Shown here: positions 50,457 through 63,921 of the stretch, piece by piece
Layout of the letters: every line of letters starts with the position of its first letter
Numbering within the stretch: position 1 is the first letter of the stretch
Source: Megamerina dolium
Taxonomy: Eukaryota; Arthropoda; Insecta; Diptera; Megamerinidae
Assembly (NCBI GenBank): GCA_963854835.1
Contig: OY978528.1
Span: forward strand, 11,998,242-12,062,241
Length of the DNA stretch: 64,000 nt
Direction of reading: 5' to 3'
The notes under the pieces: generated by a model
Databases searched by the model: none
What the model saw: the letters and a program-made list of their open reading frames with translations, nothing else
Told to the model about the DNA's origin: nothing
Made by a program: the position numbers and the translations under genes

Positions 50457-51132
50457 GGGGTTTCACCACTGTAGAGCACAAAAAAAGGCATATTTCGGGA
50501 ATTTTCGTAGGCCAAACAAAAGGAGATATAAAAAGTATTTTTTAATGTTAATCTTGAAGTAAAAAAAAAAAAAAATTAAGTTGCGCGATTCAAAAACAAA
50601 ATGGCGGCTGTGCAGCATTTCCCCGCTGATGCATTTTTTTCACCGCGATGCATGGCAGGAAACCTAGCGCCCGCAATACAATAGCAAGAGACGTACGTAG
50701 GGGTTTTTGGATTAATTGATTTTTCGTAAAATGGCGACCCTTTGAAGAAAAAGTTCGAAATTTCACCTAAAAAATCGTCAAAAAAATTGTTTATAAATAA
50801 AAAAATATGCACAATTTTAAAAAACGTACTACGTACTTTGCTGAAGAAAACGATTTCATATGTATTGTAAAAATTTTCAAATCAATCGGTTAAGATTTGT
50901 TCGAGTTATGTTTCCGGCCAGCTCAAAAAAAGTGGTTTCGATAAAAACGCGTTTAAAGTTTAAAGGTGCTCGGAGAATACCTCAGACGTCTTGCGGCAAA
51001 ACTCGAAATTCAGACACTTAGACATTTTTCCCGCCTTCCATCCTTTAGTATATTATTTTTGAGACTATTAATGACTATTTAAGATACAATTTTTGTTTTC
51101 ATTTTTTGAAAATTTTACAGTGGTGTAACCCC
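50457..51132. mobile_element. 676-bp MITE-like element with TTAA flanks
   Basis: The left end GGGGTTTCACCACTGTA and the reverse complement of the right end GGGGTTACACCACTGTA match at 16 of 17 positions. TTAA stands directly outside both ends (50453-50456 and 51133-51136), which fits a TTAA target duplication as used by piggyBac-type transposons. The inside is less AT-rich (ATGGCGGCTG, ATGGCGACCC) than the flanks but has no transposase frame. A non-autonomous element is the simplest reading. The piggyBac link rests only on TTAA. Confidence 0.75.
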
Positions 51133-51245
51133 TTAATGCATTTTTATATTGCAATGTTAGACTTGGGGTTTAACCAAGACAAGGTAATGGCTCACCAAAT
51201 TATTTTGCAAAAAAAAAAAATGTATTATCAGTCTTAGGGGCTTAT

Positions 51246-51578
51246 GGGTAGCGTAGCTTAGTGTGTTAGTGTAATGACCTTCTGATCTGTAGGTCGTGGA
51301 TTTAATCTCTAACTGAAGCATAACAAATTTAATATAGAAAAGATTTTTCTTTCGAACGATATCCATCTGTTGGCAAGCAATTGGCAATTCTTCCGGCAGT
51401 AACAAATTGCCATGGAAAAGCTTCTAAAAGAACTCTGTGACGAAGCTCAAAAAAAATAATGTCGGAGGAGTTCTGCCATGCGGAAAATGCTAAAATAAGT
51501 AAGTCCCTTCTAATACTGTAATGGAAGAAAAGCTCGGCCAAAGAGCCCTTAGGAGTTTATAAGTGCCACATATTTTTT
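51246..51578 (+). mobile_element. tRNA-derived SINE, copy 2
   Basis: Head GGGTAGCGTAGCTTAGTG with a degraded A box, then TGATCTGTAGGTCGTGG and a damaged B box (GGATTTAATCTC). The body shares ACTGAAGCATAACAAATTTAAT, GGCAAGCAATTGGCAATTCTTCC and the 3' part AAGTGCCACATATT with copy 1. It has lost about 25 bp in the 3' half. The older look fits an ancient insertion. Confidence 0.85.
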
Positions 51579-53629
51579 TTCCTTAGGGGTATATTGACCG
51601 ATGTTTTATAATCAATGATATACAGATTTTCATTGGTTAACTTCTATTGGATTAAAAAAAATTATAACACTGAATGCATTCATCAGACAATATTTTCTGA
51701 ATGGGATTGATATTTTCCAAATACCATTCTTTAAGCATTCAAGAAGTTTGAGTGGTTGGTCTAATGGCAGTGGCACCTGTCGTACAACACAAATATAATA
51801 AATAAAGTAAATGCCTTTTTTTTTTGGAAAAAATTGAGATAATTATTAAATATACTTACACGGGAGCAATAAAGTTTTATTATTGATTGTTAAAACAAAT
51901 TGTCGCGCATTTTCACTTTTTCAATTTTTTTTTCCAATTTTGGTTGACCTCTTCACAGAAATTCCCATACAAATGGATCACATTTTTTAAAAAAACATAT
52001 GTATGCTAAATGAAATATTTAATGGATTATTATTAGATTCAAGTATTGTGCTTCAAAAAAAAAATTTCACACTATTTTATTGTTATTGGTAATTGTTTTT
52101 AGTAGGTATAAAATAGAAAATTTATTTTTACACTTTTTGCGAAAGAAGTAATAAACCACAAAATATTAATCATAGAAATAATAATAATAAAAGCAGCAAA
52201 ATGGTAGATAATCGCAATAGTATTTATGAGTTAAAGTTGATGAACTTGTTTGGGCACAAATGAAAAAAAAAAACATTGCTTTTAGCATTTTTCTTTTTTT
52301 TTATTGCAGTAAAAGTGATAAATAATATTACCAACAGCATCAATAACAACATATCGTAACGAGTCTTGAAATCTAAACAATTTACACGCACACGACACGA
52401 TTAAATATAAAATAAAAATACCTAATAGCCTAAGCAGGATTTAAACGGGAAGCAAATATATACTACGAGTATATGCATACATATGATTATTATTGCATAT
52501 GTAAGAGGATGTAGATGTACGATATGTTGATGATAGCATGCGCTTCCTACATTATAAAACAGCATCCAAATTTAAATTAAATATTTTTTTTTTTTTTTTT
52601 TTGCCTTTCTTTACGCTATGTCTATCGTATTTGTGCGTGTGTGTGTGTGTATGTGTATTTTTATAGAAAGCGGTTGAAGGCTACTCTTTCATTTTCGTTT
52701 TTCTTCTTCTTACGTAAATTGCTTTTAATATATTGCACATTTGTAGGTATTTTTGATAATTGAAGAAACTCTCTTCTTGTATGTAAGTTGACTGTAATTC
52801 ATATAAAAATTTATGTATTTAATTTTAAAGTGTTGCATATTTACATGTTTTATACATGAATGACAGCTATCTTACACGTACGTGTATGTACTACATATAC
52901 TACTTCCATATATACCAAATGTATGGAAGTTGTTAGGATTATGTCATGCACTTTAATAACAACAAAAACAACAACAACAACATGCTAACAAGTTGGTAGC
53001 TCATTAATCAAATTTTTTTTTATATACTGTACATTAACGCACTATGCAATAAATACCATATATAAGTTGCATGGAAATCATTTATAAATTTTATATTGAA
53101 TTAAATACAAAAAAAAGGAAAAAAATATAAAAATAAAAATAAAACAAAAAATGATTGCATTAAACCGGATCGAACCTTGTTTACGTATTGTGTAAAATGC
53201 TGATCTCAATTTTTTTGTAATAATAATAAATAAGTATTTAGGTAGAGATATAAGAAAGATTATGTACAACGAGTTTTTTTGTTTATTTTAAATTGATTCG
53301 TATTTGAAATGTAATTTTCACAAATGGTCGATCAATTATATTTGGCAATAAAACTCAAATAGTACATATATATCGCTATATCACATTATTCTGTAAATAT
53401 TTGTTGAATTTTGGTGCTTCTTTTTAACCATGTCAATCTATTGCGTAAAATTGTCTTTTTTTTAAATCTTTTCCTGAAATCTGCTCAACATTTCACATAA
53501 TAATTTTTCGAAAATCATTATTTCGATAACCACAACTATTTCACATGAAATTTCACCTCCAAATGTCTGTATCGGTCGGTTATATGTATTTGAGAAATTC
53601 AAAACAATTGATCAAAATCCTGGCTACAC
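51579..53629. other. AT-rich noncoding DNA
   Basis: Contains homopolymer runs, a GT run near 52637-52652 and a CAACAA run near 52965-52981. No gene is visible. Confidence 0.5.
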
Positions 53630-54770
53630 CACTGGTGCGATGCAGTCCATTTTCGAACTTGTGCATTCACTAACAAATGTTATCGTATATATCCAATTTC
53701 AGCTTGATAACTTTATACGTTCGTGCGCAAAGTGTTAAAATATTAATAGGGAAGCATAACTTTCTGTGGGAGATAGGAATAATTTTTATCCTCTTAAATC
53801 TATTTCCAAAATTGTCCATTCATTAATAAATATTATCGTATGTATCGATTTTCAGCTTGATAACTTCATATTTTCGTGTTAAATGTGTGAAATTAAACAT
53901 TCCGAAGCATAAGTTTGTATGGAGAGTAGGTGTGATTTTTATCCAATTCAACACATTTCCAATTATTTATATTCTATAAGTAAATCTATTTGTTTGTAAC
54001 ATGTTTCAGCTTGATAACTTTATATTTTCGTGTGTTAAATGTGAAAATCTACATACGGAAATATAAATTTGTATGGGAGCTAGGTGTGGTTTCTATTCGA
54101 TTCAACCCATTTTTGAATATATTTTTTCTGAGATTAGGTAAACTTTATGTACCAAGTTCTAGTTTGATAGCTTGAAATTTTCGTGTTAAAAGTGCAAAAA
54201 ACTACATTCAGCAGCATTCTTTTGTATGGGAGGTAGTGGTAATTTTTACCAGATTATGCTTATTTTCTAACGTAACAATTTTATGGTAAATGTAATTTTA
54301 CGTACTGAGTTTGAATTCGATATCTTTAGATTTTCGTGCGTTAAATGTGAAAAACATATATTCAACAATAGACTTTATATGAGAGATAGGCGTGATACTC
54401 ATTCGATTACACCTATTGTCGATCGTACTTGTTGTTTTGTGATAACACAAACTTTATGTACCAACTCTTTGGTCGATATCATTAATTTTTCGGGCGTAAA
54501 GTGAGAAAGCATGCTTTCAACAATATACTTTTGTATTGGAAAAACACGTGGTTTTCATTCAATTTCATACATTTTCTAATATAACAATTCTATAGTAAAA
54601 TGAACTTTACTCATCGAGTTTCAGTTCAATAATTTTATAATTTCGTGTGCAAAATATGAAAAAATAAATTTTGCAATATATTTTTGTATGAGAGATAGGC
54701 ATAATTTTTTTTCGACTTCGCCAATTTACGAACTCATGCGTTCGTGTGATTTAAATAAAATGTTCTAAAT
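53630..54770. repeat. Diverged tandem array of a ~152-bp unit, about seven copies
   Basis: The block AGCTTGATAACTTTATATTTTCGTG (variants) recurs near 53701, 53854, 54008, 54161, 54308, 54470 and 54617, spaced 147-162 bp. In each unit it is followed by a TGTATGGGAGNTAGGNGTG block near 53761, 53911, 54067, 54220, 54372, 54527 and 54680. Copies are only moderately similar, so the array is old. The TGTATGGGAG block links it to the 46-47 kb element. Confidence 0.85.
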
Positions 54771-57700
54771 GCTAAACAGAGTTGATATTTTGTTTTATAT
54801 TTTGCAATATACATATATAAAAAATATTTCAAAAAGAGTAAATTCTGATTATTTAATTGATGAAATGTTTCAAAAAAATTAAAAAAAAATTTGTTTCAAA
54901 ACTTTTTCTTTTTCTTTTCTTTACAATTATAATATTTTTGGCCTTAAAAAAATGAAAATATTTAATAATAATTTTATACGCGCTAAAGTTAGGACTTTTG
55001 TTGTTGTTTTGCGATGTATTTATAGATGCTTTATAGTAATTACAACTGTCGAAGAAAATACGGTTAATAAATGTACATATATACTTTTACACATCAGCCA
55101 CCTCTCATTATGGTTATTATAAACCGATGCACAAACTCAATATATTCGTGGCTCTTTGAGTTTGGGGTATAAATATGGAAATAGTGATGCTAATAGTTAA
55201 GTATATTTAAGTGAATTCTAAACATCATTTGCAAATACCACTCTAATGGAGCTACACATTTATCTCATATCTATTACTTATATATTACAAAACTATTTCA
55301 ATAATTTTCTTTAGGGCATTTGTTCATTTCTTTTAAATGTTAAATGTGAAAACGAAGAGAAAAAGAAACTTTAACCTTAGAGTTAATGACATATTTATAG
55401 GCAGATTCTCCTTCTCTTTTTCACCTTTTTATTGTTGTTTGAGTTTTGATAACAGTATTAATAAATATATTCATAGTTAAATAAATATTTATGTGTACAA
55501 ATCAAATTACAAAATTGTAAAAAATATAAAAAAAAAACAAAATTAATTGACAACAATCAAAACACCTACAACTTGGTTGACCTCATATGCAAAATCATCT
55601 ACACTATGACATAGTACGTACGAGTTGTATCTGTTAATGTGATCATGTATGCACGTAAATCAAAGCAGCTGCAATATCTCAAATAAATGATTATCATAAT
55701 CTCATGATGATGATGATAACAACAAGATGATAATTACGAAAAAAACACGACTGATGAAATCATGATACTATTCAATAATTTATTTAAAGATATGAAAATA
55801 GGAAAAACATATTTTTGTAAATTAGTAATACTTACACAGTGCAATATCCCTTGCTGCCTGCATACGTGTGTGTTTGTATGCATTCAGTTTTTATTACACC
55901 AAACTTATTTAGTATTGAGAAAAAAATTGTATTTTCTTACAAAGTATAAATTGTGAGTAATATGGCTAATATTAAAATATGACTGCAATATGCATGTACA
56001 TACGTACTCGTATAACTCAAATTACATTATTTAAATCAATTAATATTTGCTGCTGTGGCTATTGCTGCTATTACCACCGCCGTCATAACTTTTGTTGATA
56101 ATTAACACAAGTGGTCAGTGTTGTATGGTGATTGGCTTTGGCGATGTTGTTGATCATTATTTCGCTCCAAATATTTAAGATTGTATGGAGAAATGAAATG
56201 TGAATGGCTCATTAGCGTTAAGTTGGGAAAATCATAATAACTGAGCGAAAATAAAAAGTAATAAGCATTACCACTATGCGTTCCATTTTATATTTAAAGA
56301 TATGTAATTTAACCAACTGCTGGTATGCAAATTTATTTTACATATATAATGTATGGCTAAAATCGAAAATGTTATTACAATATACATTGCTATATATGTA
56401 TTAGTTATGAAGAGTGAAAATAAAATTACATATACACACACACTATACATGGAATATTTGTCCGTGTTTCATTAAAAAAAATGTATTATAATTAATTGCT
56501 ATTTTTCGTATAGCAATAAAACAAGTTCTTGGACTGCGAAACTCTTTTTGGTATTACATATTATTAGAGAAACACGTATAAAACCTTCTAAGATGATATC
56601 AGCATCCATTAGTTTTTTGATATACATATGTACCTATACATCTATGTATAGGTACATATGTACATATGTATGTACATATGTATGTATGTATATGTCGCTA
56701 TAGTCATGCTTCATTTAAAATTCGTATGTACTGTAGTGAACTATATGAGGTTATTGGCAAAAAGTATTAAAAAATTTCCTACAAAAATGCTTACAATTGA
56801 TCGTTGCTGGCAATTTTGGGCTGGATTAATTTCTTTCTTCACGATTTTGATCACTAATCATGAGTTAGAATGGGACAAAGTCATAAAGATTTGTATCTTA
56901 TGATTTTAATCATCAATATAAAGAATTTTGAATTTTGAAAAGTAATAAAAAAAAAAAAATTCAAGGAGCATACCGAATTTCCAAAAATTTGATGCGGTCA
57001 ATTATTTCTGATTAATCTTTATTTTGATCTTCATTATCTTTTCTCGATTTCTCGATTATTGCTACAGAATTGCTATTTATATGTGCCGCAAAAAAAAAGA
57101 AAAAAACCACAGACATATTAGAATTACAGGGTCATAAGCGTAGCTCCAAAAGAGAGTCGACTTTAAAGATAGCATCGACTCAATTTGAAAATGACATTAA
57201 ATTAATCATTGGGTTTGACAAAATTACCTTATATGCCTTCTACCAGGGTATTTTCCCCATTTTTTATCAATTTCACCCACTCCGTATTTTTATAAAACGG
57301 CAAGGCTGTACGATAAATATTTTAATCAAATATACTGATTATTTAAAATTCTATTGCAATTCACCAATTATTCAATTTATTTATTTATAATGCAAATTTT
57401 TAAATAATCAATACATCAATTATTCGATTAATCAGAATTTTGATTAGTTTTTCTTGTAAAATACAAATTTTTAATACGCTCTAATGTTTGTAGCAGTGAA
57501 GAGGTACCATTGCATTCGTTATATTAGAAAAATTAATGTAAATATTTCAAAATCCTTTTGTTAATTACAATTCTGATTAAATAAACGAATTATGTCTTAT
57601 TTGATTAATCAAAAATTTGATTTTGCGAACTAATAAATCAGTTGTTCAAAAACGACCAAAGTAAATAGCTTCCTTCTAGTTTCACAAAGATCTTTTTTTC

Positions 57701-59479
57701 CACTTGACCATAAAATATTTAGTACTTTAACTGAAAATATTTCTATAAAAAAAAAAATACAATATTTCTATGTGCAGTAGTTTAGATACTATCTCATTTA
57801 CCAAGTCTATAGTAGGACGTTTTTTCAAGATGCATTTTAAGATAATTAAACCATTTTATAAATAGCTGCTATCAATAAATCCTAAAATACAAACTATAAA
57901 AATCGTTTTAAATTCAAATCAAATAATTTAGACAGATATATCGGTATTAAGAGTCTCAATCGGGTAGCAGAATCAATATAATGTACATGGCTGGCATTGA
58001 AATATAATCATGAATACATTAAAAATGTATTAAATTGTGTTAAATATTTAATTGATAAACCTTTTGTAAATATTTTACTATGTTGTAAGAGTATTTACAT
58101 AATATTTAAGTATTTTATTGCATATAGACCATAGACAAACTAGTTGCTAAACAAAGTTGACAATATACATACTATGTATAATTGCTTCATGTTGCTTTAA
58201 GTGTTTCAGTAAATAATCGTTGATACAATGTATTGTACGTAAGTTCAATCAACTTGTTGGCAACTTTGTTGAAAATCATGCCATGTTAGTCGTCGGTAAA
58301 TTTTCATACAAGTTTCTTCAAATAGATCAATAAATTCTACAAGTGTAATGAAATTGCAAATACCATTAATTTAATTTAATTTTCGATATTGTTGTTTTTG
58401 TTTTTGTTTTTTTGTTGCCTTTCATATATAAGAAAAAATCAAAACATATGGAGAGAAAAAAAAAACAAATTATTATTAGATATAAATACTTTCACTGCCA
58501 ATTTGCCATTAGCGTTATTTGCATCATTACCGCTATAGACGCATATTCATGTACAAGTAAATATGTTGTATGTTGTATATACATAATACAATATAATGGT
58601 ACTCGCATATAACCGTATGTATATTTTGCAACAACTATGAGATACAATATCTACCATTATAAGTATTTCGAAGTATGTAGGTACTTTTACATGCTATTTT
58701 GTTTTATGCTTTGAGAAAAATTGCGTCTAAATATGGCCGATGTCTACTGCTACACGGTGGGGTGATGTATTTCTGTGCTTTGCTTTGTTGCAGCAAACAA
58801 TTGTTGTTATAAACTATTATTGCAACAGCATAGTGCTATTCTTTGTTGTTGTTGTTGTTGTTTTTGTTGTTTTCAAGGCATTTGCATGTACCATACATAT
58901 CGTACGTACATACTGTATCTATTTGCACGATTTGAACTGTAGGCATATGTCTAATGTGTCTGTCTATTTCATACGAGTATACGTAGATATGTAAGTTTGT
59001 ATGTAATTTCAGATGAAATACATAGAAAATAAACAATTACAAGTGAAGGTGGTGAAATATAGCGAAATACAATATTGTATGCATTTTGGTTATTTGCATT
59101 TCACTTTTGCCTTCTTTGATAGACACTCGATTCATTTAAGCTGTACGCAATGAGAAAATATTTATGTGTGCACAAAATGCGATTGGAAATTAGAAAAAGT
59201 GTACTACTTACTACCATATATTTTACTCAGCGTTTCAATTCAAGGTTGTAACCAAATATATATGATCATATATAAATGATGCAAATGGTGTCAAGGAGGA
59301 ACATACATATATTCGTATGAACCTCTCTATATGTAGGGTATTTATTACCAGAGCACATTAAGAAACAAAACAAAAAAAAAAAAAAAAAAAAGTGCTAACA
59401 GTACGGTATTTTTTTCTTTGTAATCATGTCTGTTCCGAAATATAGAAGCTCCAAATTGGAAAACATACATTAAAAAGCT
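54771..59479. other. AT-rich noncoding DNA
   Basis: No gene is supported. It includes CATACATATGTA runs, a perfect 18-bp palindrome at 56624-56661 and several TTGTTG or ACAACA runs. Confidence 0.5.
56624..56661. repeat. Perfect 18-bp palindrome with 2-nt loop
   Basis: ACATATGTACCTATACAT and ATGTATAGGTACATATGT pair perfectly around CT, next to a run of ACATATGT units. It probably arose in this simple-sequence DNA. Confidence 0.85.
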
Positions 59480-59890
59480 TATTTTTAGCATATTGTATAT
59501 GGGTGGTATGCGTAATTTTGACTTTGAGATTGTTAGCTTTATATTTACGTTTGGAAAATCAGAAAAAACATTTACGAAAACATACATTTCTATGGAAGGT
59601 AAATGTGATTTTTATTTGATTATGCCAATTTTCAAATTAATTCATTCATTGAGTTTGAGATTCTTATCTTCGTTCGGAAAATTCGAAATCGCATATTCGA
59701 AAATATACTTTTGTATGGGAAGTAGACGATACTTTCATGAAATTATGCCAATTTTCAAATTTTCTCATTCGTTGGTAAAAATACTCTTAATATCAAGTTT
59801 AGAATTGATCGTTTTATATTTATGTTCCCAAGATCAGAAAACCCATATTTGAAAATATACTTCTGTATGGCAGCTAAGTGTGATTTTTAT
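59480..59890. repeat. Further copies of the TGTATGGGAG repeat family
   Basis: TTTGTATGGGAAGTAGACG (near 59710) and CTGTATGGCAGCTAAGTGTGATTTT (near 59860) are about 150 bp apart. They are preceded by related units near 59492 and 59583. The intervening ATGCCAATTTTCAAATT block also repeats (59625 and 59747). About three units, diverged. Confidence 0.7.
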
Positions 59891-61216
59891 TCTACTGAGT
59901 GCATTTTCACATGGGAATTTATATATTGATAATATTAATCATCGTATTAATCATCTTGTTCGAGTCCATGTTGTATTAAATCTCTGTAAAAGTTTTGGCA
60001 ACTAAATAGCCAAAATTTAACAAATAAATCAGGAAATCTGTACAAGTATTTTTTTATAGAGAATTATAATATTTCCATTTATATATTAATATATTGTTTT
60101 AATAATACCGCTTTATATTATTTTGAACAATTTGTATCACATTTAATACACTATTGTATAAGTATATAAGTATGCATAAGCTATTGTGGATTTATATCAA
60201 ATCAATATTTCGTATATAATCATTTTTATTTCCTACCAATACCATCAAGTTCAAAATACTTAAGCGCATGAATGTATGGTATACTTAAGTATAAACATAA
60301 AGAAACTTCTTGACTTCGTCAACATCTAAGTATGTGACCTTCAATTGCAATGAATACATTCAAGTAATAATAAAATGCAAATGATAGTAAAAAGCAAATC
60401 GAGTAATAAATAATACAATATGTAAGTAACTAAGTATATATACTTCTATATGTATTCGAATGTATAAGAGTGAATCTGAGAAAGATGAAAAAAAAAAAAG
60501 AATGAATCGTGATCAATTATATTTACATTAACAAACAAAAAAAAAACAAAAAAAAACACGTTAGTCACACAATAAGAAATTTATGTGTTATAGACATGCT
60601 TACATAAAGACAATATTATCGATATAGATTATGATTTGGTTCCGTAAAGTATATGGCGATGTTATATTCTGCGAAAAACGCAAAATTGTAGCACAAAAAA
60701 TTACAAAATATCTCATTATTATAAGTGTTTGTATATTAAATTGAAAAAATTAAAGGAATGTTGGTCTATTATTCCCATAAAATACGTTTTAAATGAATTG
60801 TCAATAAAAAAAATAAAAAATAACAAGAATGTTGTTCTATTTTTCCAATACAAGAACGTTTTCAAACATGTTGTCAAAACTATCCAGCTCACATAAGGTT
60901 CTCGCTAAAATCGAAATTTTTTTTTTATTTATTCTATATAATGAATTAAATCAAATACATATATTTTTTTAGGTAACAATAGCAACTGGTTTTCATAAAG
61001 TATTTTAATATGCATTTGTCATACATTTCTAATAAAATCAAATGATTATTCGTAATGGCGTGAGTAATATCTATAAACACTTTAGTCGCATATTTAGCTA
61101 TAAATATAGGCAATTGTCACTAACTATGCGACTATGTTGTATTTTGTTTATTAAATCAATGAATACCTTCTATATTTTTCGAAATGATAAGGATTTTACT
61201 ACAGTATAAAGTAGGT
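59891..61216. other. AT-rich noncoding DNA
   Basis: No gene or repeat boundary that I can support. Confidence 0.5.
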
Positions 61217-61350
61217 GGGTGCCGCAGCTCAGTGGTTAGTTGGCCTTCTGATCTCTAGGTTGTGGGTTCAATCCCCGACTGAAGCATAACAAATTTAATA
61301 TTCGCGGATTTCCACGGAAAATTGTTACTACCAGAAGAATTACCAACCAA
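61217..61350 (+). mobile_element. tRNA-derived SINE, copy 3 (head and start of body)
   Basis: GGGTGCCGCAGCTCAGTGG (A box) and GGGTTCAATCCCC (B box) are the best kept of the three copies. ACTGAAGCATAACAAATTTAAT follows as in the other copies, then a diverged body segment with GTTACTACCAGAAGAATTACC. The 3' half is missing. A second A-box-like head lies just downstream on the other strand (TGCGGCAGCTCAATAGTTGA, around 61383-61408). Confidence 0.85.
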
Positions 61351-62574
61351 TTACGGTCATGTCCAACGGCACCAAAGGCCGATGCATCAACTATTGAGCT
61401 GCCGCACCGACGATGAATTCGAATCAACAGTTGATTTGACTCGGCCAGAGCACATTTCGTTCCTAAAAATCGACGAATAATCGCACAATTACCTAGGGTT
61501 CACCATTAGAACGGTGAAATCTATAACCAACTTCCATTTAATCTTCTAAAAGAATCTAAACGAACTTCTTCCAAAAGAACTTCTGTACTAAAATCGTCTT
61601 ATTATGCAAAAAAGAGTGTCTACTTAATACTTAATAAAAGCAAGTAGCAATGTGAGCAATTTATCACGAATGGCAAGCAAGTGAATGAAGGATGTGTTTA
61701 AGTAAATGCTATTTAATGGAAACAATTTCAAAGCCACGTCGCGATTGCTATATCAATTATATAAATTTTTAAAACGGGTTTACGAATATGCATGCCATCT
61801 CAGCATCACGTATAGACTAGGAAACAACTATCTATGTTTTTTTTTTTATAAAAATTATAATTAAGCAATTTTTTTCCCAATACATTTTCATACAAATTTA
61901 ATATAATATATATGCATATTTAGCAACAAAAAAAAAATAATAATAATAAAATACTACTATATACACGCAAACGTCAAAGACAAAGATTAATATGAAATAA
62001 TTCTATATTTATTAATTCAATTCTAGTATACTATGTATATATTCGTACATGGATTAATCATGTATTTGTTTATGTGTAATTAATGTGCTATTTACTTATG
62101 CCATTTGTTTTTTTTTTTAATAATACTTTTCGCTTTTTTTCCATTAATTGTAATTATCTAAATGCGAGTATTTGTGTTGAAATACATAATGGGATCTTTT
62201 TTTTTTAATTTAATGCTTCAAACAAATGAATATAAATATATGAATATAAAAATATAAGACATATTTCGTTTTTTTTTTCACTTTTTTTCATTAATTGTAA
62301 TTATCTAAATGCGAGTATTTGTAGAAATACTTAATGGTCGAAAAAAAAGAATATAAATACATATATGAAACATATAAATATTTATATATGCTTGTATGTA
62401 TAAACATAAGAAAGATTTATTTTTTCCCATTTGTTTTCTTATTTTATTTTTATTTTATTAACTTTCATTCAAATGGAAAAGATAATAAAATCAAAATTGT
62501 TAAAAACCTGCTTCATTAACTATTTAACTCCAATCCAATTGAGTTTAGTTTGTATTGGTAGTACTATGAATATA
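61351..62574. other. Noncoding DNA with a duplicated 55-bp block
   Basis: CATTAATTGTAATTATCTAAATGCGAGTATTTGT occurs near 62143 and again near 62291, about 145 bp apart. The rest is AT-rich with T and A runs. Confidence 0.55.
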
Positions 62575-62973
62575 TTTGGATGTCGGAAAAGTCATGACCA
62601 TTTTTTGATTGACAGTTTGACAGCGCTCGATCTTTACCAGTGAACATTTGGGTAAATTTGCTGTTTGATACCATTGAAGTCGTTGTACACGAAACGAATA
62701 AAATGGCAGTCGAATTTTGCAAGGTCCGGTGAGTACGGTAACTAAGGCAAGACTTCACATCAAAACTGCAGTAACTTTTGACAATTCACAAAGATTGCAT
62801 AAGCTTTTACATTGTTCTCAAATCAGCTCAGGTACTTATGATCGTGAAGCACTCTCATTTATCAAAATCAGTATCACTTGTGCCGATAGTATAGGATAGT
62901 GTGTGCACAAATATACTTATATGTCACCCCATATCTATAATAAAATACGTCATGACTTTTCCGTTAAATCCAA
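62575..62973. mobile_element. Internally deleted mariner-like element
   Basis: The inverted ends share CGGAAAAGTCATGAC (62584-62598 and, in reverse, 62949-62963), with weaker pairing out to TTGGAT on the left and ATCCAA on the right. TA stands outside each end. The 400-bp inside has no transposase frame. The ends resemble those I recall from mariner elements, whose ends often carry AAAGTCATGAC. Family assignment is tentative. Confidence 0.65.
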
Positions 62974-63394
62974 TATAAATAAATATATAGCATATATATC
63001 ATCAAAACACAACCTCTATCCATGTCTACCATTATCTACTATAATGTGATAAATAGTGGAACATTTGAAACTAAGAAAAGAAGAAAAGGTTTGTTTATTA
63101 ATAAAAAATGAAGAGAAAAAAAAAACAAAAATAGTTAATGTCTTTGAAAGACAAAAGAAATATTTGCCTTTCTTTTCATTTAGAAATTAACATATTTGTG
63201 ACCTTTTTTTCTAGTTGAACGTGTCATTCAAAATGAAATTTCGTTACAAACACTTGTATATGTATAGTATATCGAAAAAAAAAATTAATAAACATACATA
63301 AATTTATTTATAATAAATGCATATGTGTTTAAACAAGTTCTCATTTTTTTTTTCTACAGAATGCGGTGGTGTTCGCTTTATCAAAGTGAAATTC

Positions 63395-63450
63395 TTTCAT
63401 TTTTTTATACGCTGGGTATATTAATTTTGTTCAGATGTTTGTAATCAATT
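63395..63450 (-). repeat. End fragment of the 46-47 kb element family
   Basis: On the minus strand it reads ACAAACATCTGAACAAAAT-TAATATACC, matching ACAAACATCTGACCGAAAT-GAATATACC at 47592-47622. It is followed by CAGCGTATA where the intact copy has CAGGGTATA. Confidence 0.65.
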
Positions 63451-63921
63451 GTAAGAAGATTCGTAGATGAAAGAAAAAAAAATATATATATATATTCTTG
63501 ATCGGCAGAATATTTTTTATGTTAATTTAACCATTTGGGTAAAAAAACTCAATTCTTAAAACACCATTAAAACTCGGGAAAGTTAAATGTATAATTATTG
63601 TATTGTACTGAAAGAATCAACAAATAAAATTGACAGAATTTCATATTTTGAAACCACAGAAAAAACGCTAATTTATTACGTATATATTATTTAGTCCCAA
63701 TTTTGATTTCTTGTGTCGAAAATACTTCTTCGAAATGTCGCAATGTCAATTTGGTTTGTATTCTTTTCGAATGAGTTGTTCGTGACCACAAAAAAAAAAA
63801 AAAATCAAAAAACTAAAAAAAAAAAAGAATACTAACATGATATTGAAAGTGCCAAAAATTATTCATAAATAAAATTCGATGGATTTTTGGAATATATTGG
63901 CGCTTGTATTTTCTCCCTCTA

